Assembly: GCA_910589415.1 (NCBI GenBank) | Contig: OU342636.1 | Location: 42,113,735 to 42,177,734 of the forward strand | DNA from: Malachius bipustulatus | Taxonomy: Eukaryota > Arthropoda > Insecta > Coleoptera > Melyridae | Direction of reading: 5' to 3' | Length of the DNA stretch: 64,000 nt | Shown here: in pieces, positions 32,031 through 43,469 of the stretch | Layout: every line of letters begins with the position of its first letter | Position numbering within the stretch: position 1 is the first letter of the stretch | Position numbers and translations under genes: made by a program | The notes under the pieces: model-generated | Told to the model about the DNA's origin: nothing | Seen by the model: the letters and a program-made list of their open reading frames with translations, nothing else | The model's database searches: none

Positions 32031-33865
32031 AATCGCAATTGTTTATTTTCAAAAAAACCTTCTTGCGCATCAATCGCAGAAACAGTGTATTTTTATGCGA
32101 TTCAACTATGAAAATTTTTGCCGCCTTTTAAATTGGCTTTCTGAATTTTTCAATAGTCAGGTCGAATTTGCGTAGTGGTTTACTGTGAAAATTTCATTTC
32201 ATTTCGTTTGAAAGCGTGCCATAAAATAGATTTTTACATAATAAACCAAAAAAAAAATTGGCAAAATTTAACAATTTCGTCTCTTGTCCTATATACCCGC
32301 CACTGACTAACTTTAAAAAGTTACAGGCGAGTTCTGAAAACCGAACATTTGAAATTTTAGAGAAATAAACATCATGTAAAAAAATTCGGATAACTCCGCC
32401 ATTTCTCTTATTTGCTTCTTTAAATTTTGGAGAGTTACAAGCTATTAGTGTAGTTGTCTACTCCGAAAATTTCAGGTAAATTCCCTCAAAAATGTGCTCA
32501 TAATCAATTCAAGAAATTTAGCCATTTTTACCATTTTCTTACCCACGCCACTAGCTTACTAATGAAAATAATAAAAATTTTATTGCATTAATTCAAATTT
32601 CCAATCATTTTAATCCAATCTTGTTAAGGTTTGTAGGAGTTTTTATTTTCTGCAATTGGGGTTGGCAGGAGCAGTCATATCTGCATGGGTGGTCCCGCCC
32701 GAGCCGAGCGCGATGAAAACGGTGGGCTGGTCTGGTGCTGGTGCTGGTTTTAAATCAAGCAGTCCCGGGTCTGAATATTACATTCAATCGTTAAGTTATT
32801 AAACAAGCCTTTAATTGTCATCCTCATTATTTTGTTGTGAAAAGTTTTCTTTCTATATTGCTTATACAGGGACTAAAAAATAGCCTTTTTCCCTAAAATT
32901 CAAAAAGCCGCCATTTTGAAACGGCTCGATCGATTTTGCTCAAAAAATGCAATACCAGACCACTACTTGTGGATAATATCTTCCTCCCATAAAAATTTCA
33001 GCCTCCTAGATTGAAAACTGCTACCAGAAAACCGTGCCACAGGACCGGATGTTTCGAAATTTTAAAGGACACCCTGTAGAAGTAACGCGACTTTTGAAAA
33101 AATTTTCAACGAAAATTTAACGTCATCCCGAAGTTTCACAAGAGTAAAAAATTTCTTCCACTAATCTTGAAAGATGAAGCTACTAGAGCGTTTTTAAAAT
33201 ATTAGAGAAATTTACATCATGTAAAATAAATTTGAATATCTCCGCCATTTTTTTTATTTGATCCTTGAAATTTTTGAAGATTAAAGAGTATTAGTATAGT
33301 TGTCTACTGTAAAAATTTTTGTTCAATTCCTTCAAAAATGTGCTCAAAAACTGTTATAGAAATTAAGCCATTTTCACTCTTTTCCTACCCACGCCACTGG
33401 CTTATTAATGGAAAAAATTCAAATTTTTTTGCATTAACTCAAATTTCAATTAATTTTCTTTCAATCCTGTTAACTTGATGTGAAAGTTTTTTTTCCATCT
33501 TGCTCATACAGGGATTCAAAAAATAGTAAATTTTCCGAAAATTCAAATGGTCGCCATTTTGAAACGGCTCGGGCGATTTTGCTCAAGTGCAATACCAGAC
33601 CACTCCTTGTAGACATCTTACTCTCATAAAAATTTCAGCCCCCTAGATTGAAAACTGCGGCCAGAAACCGTGCCTCAAAGTCCGGATTTGGGGAACTTTG
33701 AAAGGACACCCTGTAGAAGTAACGTGACTTTTGGAAATTTTTTCAACGAAAATCCAAAGTCATTCCTCAGCTTTACAAGAATCCTAAATTTCGTTCACTA
33801 ATCTTGAAAGATAAAGCTACAGGAGCGTTTTGAAAATCGAAAAATCGTGATTTTGGAGAAATAAA
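32030..33865 (+). repeat. 650-bp tandem repeat, about 2.3 units
   Basis: Landmarks repeat in order: CATCATGTAAA (32370; 33215), ACCCACGCCACT (32543; 33389), CGCCATTTTGAAACGGCTCG (about 32909; 33552), GACACCCTGTAGAAGTAACG (about 33068; 33705). A third unit starts at about 33826 and is cut at 33865. The first unit is longer by about 195 bases owing to the insert at about 32640-32835. The inverted copy at 60-985 shows that the family is dispersed. Confidence 0.7.
32640..32835. mobile_element. GC-rich insert in the first 650-bp unit
   Basis: This part is absent from the second unit. It has a GC-rich half (GTCCCGCCCGAGCCGAGCG) and an AT-rich end with ATTAAACAAGCC. Its size and composition would fit a solo LTR or SINE, but I could not define the ends or a target duplication. 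Confidence 0.35.
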
Positions 33866-34036
33866 TATATATATATAAATATAATAATAGAAAATTGTTA
33901 AGGGCTATAGGCAAAAGTCTTTTCTTAAAGTGTGGTCTTTATTATAATATCAACGTTTCGACCGAACAATTTGGGTCATCTTCGGGATTCTAAAATGACA
34001 AAAAGGAAACAGTTAACGATATATATATATATCGTG
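33866..34036 (-). mobile_element. Penelope-like element fragment, flanked by TA microsatellites
   Basis: The plus strand reads CAACGTTTCGACCGAACAA then GGGTCATCTTCGGGATTC. Reverse complemented this is the C-Y-GAAGATGACC..GGTCGAAACGTTG motif typical of Penelope-like retroelement repeats, which carries a hammerhead ribozyme core in that group. Short (TA)n tracts stand on both sides (about 33866-33881 and 34020-34032). Reverse transcriptase is not present. Confidence 0.5.
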
Positions 34037-34039
34037 GGC

Positions 34040-34480
34040 AGGTGAATTTTGGAAAACCACTTTTTCGTGATCTGGGGGTCATGATCGGTGGACATTTGAT
34101 GAGTTTGAGTGATTTTCGAAAAGTGATGTCGTCCTCAATAGTGTATTTTTTTGTTAAAAAATACACTAACAGAGTGTACGTGGGAAACGGCTTATACGTA
34201 CGTAGAAAACGGCTTACATGTCCTTGTCTTAACTTTTCACCTGTTACACTACACTACAGTGTATGTACTTGGATTTTTTATAGAGGGTGATGAAAAATCT
34301 GATAATTTTCATCACCCTGTATGTCATTAATTTAAACTACCTATTAGGATACTACATGAAAAGTTAGGATAGAGACATGTAAGCTGTTTTTGATGTACAC
34401 TGTTTTCAAAGTGAAAAAAGCTATTTTCACTTGTTTATAACTCATGAACTTCTCAAGTTTAACTCGATCTATAAAAAGCA
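34040..34480. mobile_element. Diverged copy of the palindromic MITE core
   Basis: CGGCTTACATGTCC, a central pair around GATGAAAAATCTGATAATTTTCATCACCCTG, GAAAAGTTAGGATAGAGACATGTAAG and TTGTTTATAACTCATGAA match the core of 35577-36426 in order. The outer arms are missing. Confidence 0.55.
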
Positions 34481-35250
34481 CCTGCTCCAGCAGTGGACAT
34501 AAAAAAATAAAAGTTAATAAGCTGACATTTCATAAAATATTTATTTGACACAATTATATACACTTTGACAGTTCGTAGTCGCCACGGCAGACAAGCAAGC
34601 GGTTGTTTTGTATATAGATTTTCTCGGTGGACGAAACGTTTGAGGGAAATTAAAAGTGAGGCAATTGAACCGATGTAACTTGCATTTTTCTACAGTAATT
34701 ATGCCCAACTATAGATTCCAAAGTCTCAAAGGAAACTAAAGCAAACCACGCAACTAACACTAAATCATATAGATATTCGCGATTCATGCACGAACACACG
34801 CGCGTGTTGCGATTCACTGGAAACTGGAATATAGTTTATAGTGTTAAATGGAATAATTATTGCAGTAGACACGTTTAGTTTAATAGTGACGATCACACAC
34901 TTTATGAAAGAATTCCCATTACTCAACTGTGGTTTCGATTGGATGGACATTCGGAATTTATTTCAGGGAGCCGTTAAACGTGTTGACAAATAGCAGGCGG
35001 TTGTAGTGCTAGAGTACAGCTAAAGGTTTTATTACCATGCGATGAAATTCCCTAGGCCACAAATGAAGCCATTACTTTACCATCACAATATTTATATGTC
35101 GCAATTATATGTTCCTATCGCTACTTCAAATTTCACATCTAAGATTTTATGACAAAAAGCGCATCTGGACATGCCGTGTATCATCCTATAAAATGAAGAA
35201 GTTAAATCATAACCCGCAGTCAGATGATATACCTACAAGAAAATAGGTCA
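34481..35250. other. Intergenic, nothing recognised
   Basis: No repeats or frames that I can identify. Confidence 0.3.
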
Positions 35251-35254
35251 ATCC

Positions 35255-35450
35255 TTGCAAAAGGTAATGTATTTCTGATTTCTGGATATGTTATTAGAAC
35301 CTTTGCAGTGATAAAATACAAATTTTTGCACTAACGAAAGCTTTATTGTGCGTTTGGCGCAATCCGCAAAAAAAAGACATTTTTCCGCAAATTTTTAGAT
35401 TTCGGATTATTTTGCGCCTAATATCACCCAAATCATGCAGAAAAACCATG
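35255..35450 (+). repeat. Left member of a 200-bp inverted pair
   Basis: Inverted, diverged copy of about 37660-37880; shared landmarks are GTAATGTATTTCTGATTT, a TTTTGCACTAACGAAAG-like stretch and TTGTGCGTTT-GCGCAAT-CGC. The 2.2 kb between them includes two MITEs. Confidence 0.55.
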
Positions 35451-35576
35451 CAAATTCACACAAAAAGTTTCAGGATCTATTGCAAAGAAGATAGAATTTG
35501 CTGTGACTCTAAATAAGACTCTAAAAAAGAAACTCTAAATTTCTCATTGTATCTTGAGTCGTAGGTATCTGAAATA

Positions 35577-36426
35577 CAGGGTAAGTCATTGATATGGGAA
35601 AGCTCGATTGCACCTATACCATTAAAGATATCGAAATGAACCAAAAAGTGCTGTAAATGGGAGGGTAAAGTGCAGTTTGTAAAATTATTTTCAGATACAC
35701 AGGATGGCCCAGTATCGCTGTACGCCATACAACTTTGTTATTTTAAATAGGACACCCTCTATATTATTACATTTCCATATTGTTTGAGAAAAGTCAAAAA
35801 GAATGGTTTGTAAAGTTGAAGTTTGTAATGAGCGATTTATGAGTTATAAACAAATGAAAATCGCGATTTTTCATTTTCAAAGCAGCTTAGCTTGAAAACG
35901 GGTCAAGATATCGGAAAAACGGTTTACATGTCCCTATCTTAATTTTTAATTTGGTATCCTATCATGTAGCTGAAATTTTTATACCGGGTGATGAAAATAA
36001 TCAAATTTTTTACCACTCTGTATAAAAATTTCATCCATCCAATAGGATACCGCTTGAAAAGTTAAGATAGGGACATGTGAACCGTTTTTCCATATCTCGA
36101 GCCGTTTTCAATATAAGCTGCTTTGAAAATGGAAAATCGCGATTTTCATTTGTTTATAACTCATAAATCGCTCATTACAAACTTCAACTTTACAAACCAT
36201 TCTTTTTGACTTTTCTCAAACAATATGAAAATGTAATAATATAGAGGGTGTCCTATTTAAAATAACAAAGTTGTATGGCGTACAGCGATATTGGGCCATC
36301 CTGTGTATCTGAAAATAATTTTACAAACTGCACTTTACCCTCCCATTTACAGCACTTTTTGGTTCATTTCGATATCTTTAATGGTGTAGGTGCAATCGAG
36401 CTTTCCCATATCAATGACTTACCCTG
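35577..36426. mobile_element. Full-length palindromic MITE (850 bp)
   Basis: The element begins CAGGGTAAGTCATTGATATG, ends with the exact complement, and has TA on both sides (35575-35576 and 36427-36428). Inverted identity between the halves is very high, so nearly identical frames appear on both strands (35477-35728 minus and 36275-36523 plus). The middle 480 bp is the same core as in 3999-4847, but the outer arms of about 185 bp are different. Confidence 0.85.
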
Positions 36427-37486
36427 TATAGATTTTCTAAGATTTTTACTATTTTTCATTTTTTTTGAAAAAACTAATTTTTATAAAAAATATTGCCTAA
36501 TATCTCGAAAAATACTTGTTTAACGAGTAATAACACTACAATGTATTATGAATCAAATTTATTTTTCTGTCTTGTAAGAAACAAAAACATCCGCGGTTCA
36601 ATCGGTTTTTGAAATTGACATTTCATAACTGAAACTCCAAAAAATGAGCTTTGGAAAAATTGCTCACATTCGATCATGCCCATGAGCTTTTCTTCTTTGC
36701 TGAACTCATCATCTAGACTCACAGCAGAAGCATTTTGAGAATAACTATATATCAGAGTAGAACTTGCAAATAGCAGAACATTTCAATCCTGTTTAATCGC
36801 AGTAAGTAGTGAGAAGCAGAAGCTGGAGTAGTGGTTATTGGTAACAAGGCCTTGATTTAGAACTCCTCCAACCCCGATCACTGTTGAAACTGTTAATATG
36901 CTCTGAAAGAATAATTGTTTGGGGCGTCTCGAGTCGAAGGCAAGCGTCCAAGAATTATTTTTGTGTTCATCGATCACTTCAAGAAAAGCTTGCAGAGGAG
37001 TCTATTCAGACTGTCACTGTGTATATCACCATCGTACCCATAGACCATAAAGCAACAAATAACTTCTCTCCTGATTTCGAAAAGCTTTTATATTAGGATA
37101 TTTTTGCAAAAATACTGTCGAATAGCTGAGGATTTTTCTGGAGTGTGTTGTGCAGTTCTGTCTTTCCTTGGCAGAAAAGTGGAAAAGTGGTATCACATCC
37201 ACTGCATGGCATGCTCAAATAGTACAATATACCTGTGTGGATATTTTGTCGCCTGTTGTTTCTAATACAATATGAATACGTAGAATAACCAGATTCAACT
37301 CTATACTACTTTTTTTTTTTTAATATGTTTTTGATCTGAGAGCTATGAGAAGCACCAGCAGGTCCAAGTCTTCACTAGTTATGAAGACCTATTCATAATA
37401 ACATGTAGGTACCTACTTTTGAAAAGAGCTGTTGTAATAATATTGTGATTTGCGATATTGCAACTTGAGTTACAATAATATATTTA
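36427..37486. other. Intergenic, nothing firmly recognised
   Basis: The minus frame 36783-36977 (64 codons) has a hydrophobic stretch but no recognised family; the plus frame 36884-37096 is its shadow or vice versa. Confidence 0.3.
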
Positions 37487-37635
37487 TGCCCGTATTCACA
37501 AACGATAATTTCCTAAATAATTACGTAATTAATTAAATGAGTGAGATGGAGATATGCAGTTTTTTTGCAATAGAGTGAGATGGGTATAATTGATTACGTA
37601 ATTATTTAGGAAATTATCGTTTGTGAATACGGGCA
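37487..37635. mobile_element. 149-bp MITE, copy 1
   Basis: Ends are TGCCCGTATTCACAAACGAT and its exact complement, with a stem of about 45 bp and TTA on both sides, as for PIF/Harbinger elements. A second copy is at 49214-49361 in the opposite orientation. Confidence 0.8.
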
Positions 37636-37659
37636 TTAGACTTAAATTAGGTACAGCAA

Positions 37660-37880
37660 ATTTATTTTGCCAAAATTTTTTTCTATGAAGCGCATGGCTT
37701 GGATGATATAGGGCGCAAAAATGGCAAAAATCGATAAATTTTCTCAAGAGTTTCGGTTTTTTGCGCATTGCGTAAAACGCACAAGGCCTACTTTCGTTGG
37801 TGCAAAATTAGTATTTTCCTACCAGCAATGGCCCTAACAAAAAAATCAGAAATACATAACCTTGTGCAAAGAATCATGAA
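37660..37880 (-). repeat. Right member of the 200-bp inverted pair
   Basis: Reverse-complement relative of 35255-35450; see that entry for shared landmarks. Confidence 0.55.
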
Positions 37881-38485
37881 TAAATTGACTGGGCTATCAA
37901 AATAAGTTTCAAAGTAGGGGAAATTCACTCCATAATTTCACCCATGATTTTTAAAAGAAGTATTAGGAGGAGCTGAATAAGATATACCAAAGTATGTACT
38001 CTATACCAGAAAAAATAATCTATTGAATATTAATTTTCCCGTAAAAGTTAATTCTATGTGACTGAGGCACCCAGTGTGGCAGGCTGACGATGGATAAATT
38101 AAAATGAGAGTAAACCAGAAGATTGTGGTCGTGTCCATGAGGCTCATTAAACGTAGACCTCCGGAAGCGTGTAGCTTCCTCAAGCAGCATGAAGCATCGC
38201 TATCAATCATATCGTGACTGAAGCATTTCCATAAAGAAAATTAAGATAATTAAATACAAATTTATTAAGAAAATATTAGAATGAACAATCATTTTACAAA
38301 GCTTTAACTTTACTAACTGGCCGGGTTCGTTAGGTTCTTGGAAATAAATTCACCTACCTTGAAAATAGAAAAATACAAACGGAATATGAAAATATAGCTC
38401 TTTACGGAGTTTATCATGCCAAACAAAAGGTAATCTGATCCTATAAACGGATTTATTATTAATGGAAACTCAATAGTTTTATCAA
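37881..38485. other. Intergenic, weak secretory-like frame only
   Basis: A minus-strand frame at 38001-38210 contains a hydrophobic stretch that resembles a signal peptide, but no donor in frame is convincing. Confidence 0.25.
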
Positions 38486-38489
38486 GGGA

Positions 38490-39010
38490 TCAGAGACTGC
38501 CTCCATCGGACCCGAACCCTACTGCGGGGTAAAAAAAAGCCTCAAGGGAAGCACCATAAAAGAGTGGATGCTCTCAGAAACTCTGGCTAAATGGAACAGA
38601 TCCATAGGGCAGAGGTATGCGAAGAAGTTCATCAAAGAACACTCGCACGCGGTTACGACAAACCTACTATAATAGGCCTCAGTCGTACCAGACTAAGGAT
38701 ACGGTAGATCTGCTCACAGGACACTCCTCTAACAGTTCTAACACTTATAACCAGGGTCGACAAATGCTGCTTCTGTCTTGAAGACGAAGAAACGGCGGAG
38801 CACGTTCTCTGCCATTGTGAAGAACTGGCTAGGTCCCGGTTCCTGTGCCTAGGGGCTGAAAGACCCACGCCAGAAAGCTAAATTAGGTCTCCCAACAGAC
38901 TCTGGAACTTGGTAAAACAACTAGAGCTGGAAGAGAGAGCTCTAACTATAGGGAGGGCACAATAGATCTCAACAAGGTCGCAGAGCACACCTACAGAAGG
39001 TCTACCATTA
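38490..39010 (+). pseudogene. Non-LTR retrotransposon ORF2 C-terminal remnant
   Basis: In shifting frames the plus strand encodes KEWMLSETLAKWNRS (38561-38605), then DLLTGHS near 38706, CRFCLEDEETAEHVLCHCEEL (about 38768-38829) and a final RLWNLVKQLELEERALTIGR (38898-38957). An LLTGH block followed by a C-x2-C-x7-H-x4-C knuckle is the usual tail after the RNase H domain of R1/Jockey-type elements. Several frameshifts make it dead; the reverse transcriptase is missing. Confidence 0.75.
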
Positions 39011-42000
39011 CAATCTACAATCTTACAATCTACAGTAAATATTTACATTGAATTTTGAAAAAAAAATGTCACTAATTAATTATGAATTGAAAAGTTCGCT
39101 TATCTCTTATGTGGTACTATGATGGTCACCCCTCTAGGTCAGAATGGGAAGCAGCAATATGAAAATTTCTTATTTCTCATGAATTATCCTATGGCCAGTT
39201 TTGAAAGCGGTGACCCTGTAGGTATAGGTAAATTTTGTTGTTTCGTTCTTTCGTAATTAGACATTGTCCCCACCATGATACAACTACACAAAATATGTCT
39301 GCTTGAGACTGAAAACTCGTCAGCGCTTCGCATGACGTCACCCAGTTGACTGCAATCCGAGCGATAACGGAAACATTGAAAATATTTGAAGGTGAAAGTC
39401 AATGCTAGCTTTCCTTTCAAATGCTCCAAGGCCTAGAGTTTGAAACCCAGAGCACCTCCGGGCAGCTCAACTGACCTCGGGGTGCAAAGCACATCTTGAA
39501 AGGAACTGGGAGCTTAAAGCCCTTGAGCTATACGGAGCTGCTATTGCGCGTGAATGGAAAGTAACTATTATTTGTGGGTTGTAATGAAAAGTGCTTATCA
39601 GAACCTATAATATGATACGATATTTTGTAATATCATATCCATAATCGCCCATGCTATCAAATTAATTAAAAACATTTCTTTTTTCCTTTCGTTTTTCTTG
39701 CGTATTCTCACATCCACTTATCGCACAACAAACCATTTTTGTCGTCAGACAAAAACACTCAAGTCAAACTAATTAAAATTACTGCAACATCTACTGTCAC
39801 TGTCATGACGTCACAGGCTGCGCGTTGATCATGGTTCCGCTTTTTGAGTTGATGCAACAAGTAAAAACTATTATTTTTATAAGCGATTATTTTCGAACGG
39901 ACACCAGGTTCCTATGATGAAGCAAACTCTGAATTCATGAACATGGTTACTTTGTTATTTTAACAAAGTTATTTAATTTTTATATGCCATGTTATAAAGG
40001 AAGTGAGTGTCAAGATTATCGATTGCTTACAACTACCTACGACGTATTATAGGTTTATTAATTTAATAAAATATTCAGTCATGTCCATCATCTACTCGGT
40101 CATTATAACAAGATGCCTAGCTTTGTTATGACGTGCACGCGTGTCAAATAACTAAAATTTAAAATTAATTATTATTTTAATTATAAAAAGATAATTGATT
40201 CATCATTTCGTGCATCAGATCCGAGTAAGGTTACAACCTCTTCTTTTGCATCGGCTTACTGATTAATTACATATTATTAATCGACTAGATTAGTCAAATG
40301 GATGTGTTTTGTATAAATAATAATCTATTATTTACACAGCGATTTATACAAAATACCTACAAGTCATGAATGTAACTTACCTATGTATGAAATTTTAATT
40401 TAAATGGCATAAATTCAAATGAAATAATTATTTTTTCTACTCTTATTGAATAATATTCCAAATATTAGAGCTTTTTGGATGAATTATGAAGGTTATTTTT
40501 CGTATTGTATTGGATTATAGCTCATAATACCCGGCTCTTGTCCAATCACAGCTGATGCTAGCACTTCATAACACCCGCTCGTGAACCAATCAAAAGCTGT
40601 AAATTTGATAAACAGAGCAAAGCTGTGAATAGGAACGATAACTGACATTTCTCAAAAATCCACGCATGCACTGTCGGTACCTACTCGGTACGGGAAGTTG
40701 TTCCAAGCAGTAAAATAAATAGAAAAATACTATGATTAAAATTTGTTTTCTTATAGGTACCTATACCTATATAAAAGAGTAAAAACAGCATCATAGATGA
40801 TGACTTTCAGTTAATTAATGACATACATTCCCCATGCGATGAGGGAATGTTCTATTTAAGCCAATCACTGCTCGGCATTTTGAGAACTCAATTTCGGAAA
40901 TTAACTGCGTTACGTCAAACATGTTAGGATTAATACTGCTCAATAAATATTATTATAACGCCACGGCCACCTATTATAGCCCGACTAATTAACAATTGAA
41001 ACGCTCTTGGTTTACCTTCAACCTATTGCCAATCGTTTATAGTTTATACATAATACATTCGGATTCGGATGAAGCCCCAACCTCCTTATTGTGCCTATTA
41101 TGTGAATTATTGTGAATAAAGCCGAAAAATCAATAATCTAGATGCGCGCAGTACATGATGCGCTTCAATCAACGCCAGCCGTCGCGCACCTGACCTGACC
41201 ATAGACAAGTCATAATAACCAGGTTAGATAATATTCATGAAAATGAAAATATTAAACAATATATAAAATGACTAGGTGGTGGTGTGATAATAAATGACAT
41301 CGGAGTTACTCTCCATTCCAGAATATCCTTTATTGATAATTAAAATGACTGAGAATTTAGTAAAAGATGACAACGCAAATATCAAGAAAATAAGTCTATT
41401 GAAAATTTTTTTTTCAACGATTTTCTCAAAAGGTCGAAGAGAAAATAGCGTCTTCGTCTTGCAAAGAATAGCTATTATCCACTCAAACGTTCCAGCACTC
41501 GCCTGGTGGCTCGTGGTGAAATTTTCGTTCTCTATAATATTCGACAGGATTTGAAATTAGTTTTGGAGATACCCCATATAAATTCAACAGGATTAAAAAG
41601 TCTGCATGGTTTTATTCCTAGAGAATTTCCGTACTAAATGCCCACGTAATCTTTTTGCTAGCGTTGTTCCCTTTAATTATTTAATATCATATTATTAGTT
41701 AGCAGAACGAAACAACAAATTTTATATTTTTTTCTGCCCAATCAAACACTATAGTGTTCTGTTTTTTTCACAAAGATGCCTTATTGTTTATTACAGTGTG
41801 ATATGAAACACTGTCAAGTATATTACAACACGTCAGAGTTCCAGGCTAATAGGTATTAATTGATTTTCAATTCAATGAACAGATTTTTCGTGGTCCATTT
41901 CGCAGTGGTAATCCAAATTAGCTACCCGCCATACTTTTTGTCGACTGAGAAAAAATTAATGTTGCTTCTTCAATAAATCCACTTATTTTCAAGCGTGTAT

Positions 42001-42045
42001 ATTAATCTAATTACAAAACTATTTCATTATAGAACACCAGACATA
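39011..42045. other. Long intergenic stretch, nothing recognised
   Basis: The only structure seen is a short hairpin ACATTCCC..GGGAATGT at about 40826-40851. The plus frame 41294-41554 (86 codons) has no known motif. Confidence 0.3.
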
Positions 42046-42871
42046 CAGGGTGATTCATTATAATGTCGCCCCCCTTTAACTTTGTTATTTCATGTGTCTC
42101 AAAAAAATTAAAAGTAGGGTTATGTAGATGCTAAAAAAGACTTTTTTATACGTATAACAAAAATTTGAAAATAGATCAGTATACAGGGAAAACCAAAAAT
42201 GTAATTTTTTTTCAATGGAACACCCTATATATGAATTTATTTTTCGATTCCTCGTAAAATTCTAAGCATAATTTATATAACATACCGTATACCTAAATTC
42301 GATAGTTTCTGAAATATTCGCATTTGAAACTATTTAAAAAACCGTGTGTATAAACTACCAAATTGAAAACCTCGATCATCTAAAAGATTTGATACGGATT
42401 AAAATTAATAATTTAAATGAAAATAACCCAGAATTCATAACAGATTCATTGGAGAAAATGCGAACAACCCTTATAAACCCTTATAAACCCTTATAAAATG
42501 TGTTGAAAAAAATGGAGGCCCAGTAGAGCATTTTATTGTTAGATTTCTTGATTTGCAACAGGTGTTTTATAAAATATTTGATGATGTTTCAAATGCGAAT
42601 ATTTCAGAAGCCTTTGAATTTATGTATACGGTATGTTATATAAGTTATGCTTTGAATTTTACGAGGAATCGAAAAATAAATTCATATATAGGGTGATCCA
42701 TTGAAAAAAAAATTAAATTTTTGGTTTTCCCTGTATACTGATCTACTTTCAAATTTTTGTTACACGTATAAAAAAGTCTTTTTTAGCACCTACATAACCC
42801 CACTTTTAATTTTTTTCGGACACATGAAATAACAAAGTTAAAGGGGGGCGACATTATAATGAATCACCCTG
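42046..42871. mobile_element. Palindromic MITE (826 bp)
   Basis: Starts CAGGGTGATTCATTATAATG and ends with the complement, TA on both sides (42044-42045 and 42872-42873). The halves are inverted copies up to the centre near 42460, where they diverge and a 10-base unit (CCCTTATAAA) is repeated three times at about 42468-42497. Confidence 0.8.
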
Positions 42872-43107
42872 TACAGTAGGTACCTACCTACTCTTTTTCA
42901 TTTATTTATTAGTGTGTGTACTGTTTGTATCGCATTTTACTCGGTTAATAACTTCCCAACCTTTCACTGATTTTTCAAGGCTTACAATTACAAAATTGTA
43001 TTTTTTGAAAAATCTATGGCTCGTCCGAAAAAACAAACTGTAAGCACAGAGTGTTGATTCTTCAGACTAAAATAAAAAAAAAACTTTAGGTATACCTACA
43101 CACGAGC
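42872..43107. other. Intergenic, nothing recognised
   Basis: AT-rich spacer between two mobile elements. Confidence 0.3.
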
Positions 43108-43390
43108 AGGGCCGAGCCTAGTAGGTGTGCTGTGCGTGCCCGCACGCAGGCGGCAAGTTCATAGGGTTGCCGGGCCGAGGCAAAAAAACAATCATAATAT
43201 TCATAATTCGTAACAATAACTAAAAAATATCAAAATATCATGATAGAATTAGTTATCACTTATCAGTATAGCCGAGGAGGCCAGGGGCGCGTTCAGGAAC
43301 CAGATCATTTTTCCACAATATATGCAGATCAGCGCCTTCCTAACCACAGGGTTAATATAGGGCTGTAGCCCAGGGGCGCACGCCTTTTGT
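43108..43390. mobile_element. hAT-like terminal fragments
   Basis: CAGGGCCGAGCCTAGTAGG followed by GTGCGTGCCCGCACGCAGGC and CGGGCCGAGGCAAAA closely resembles the GC-rich start of hAT elements. CAGGGGCGC motifs recur at about 43283 and 43371. No transposase, and the target duplication is not defined. Confidence 0.4.
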
Positions 43391-43469
43391 GAGCGGAAGT
43401 TTTTTTTTTTGTTATTCATTAGTCATTTAGTTATTAGTTTTCACATCTGAGTAAATTTTCAATTATATA

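Noticed and set aside
35477..36523. Two almost identical proteins on opposite strands
   Set aside because: Both derive from the palindromic MITE and have no known domain.
36783..37096. Overlapping plus and minus frames with hydrophobic stretches
   Set aside because: Neither matches a family known to me, and continuing either frame meets stops at once.
38001..38210. Second secretory-type first exon
   Set aside because: The hydrophobic stretch is present but no donor in frame is good, and there is no composition change as at 47.9 kb.
39184..39429. An 81-residue minus-strand frame
   Set aside because: No recognisable content or splice context.
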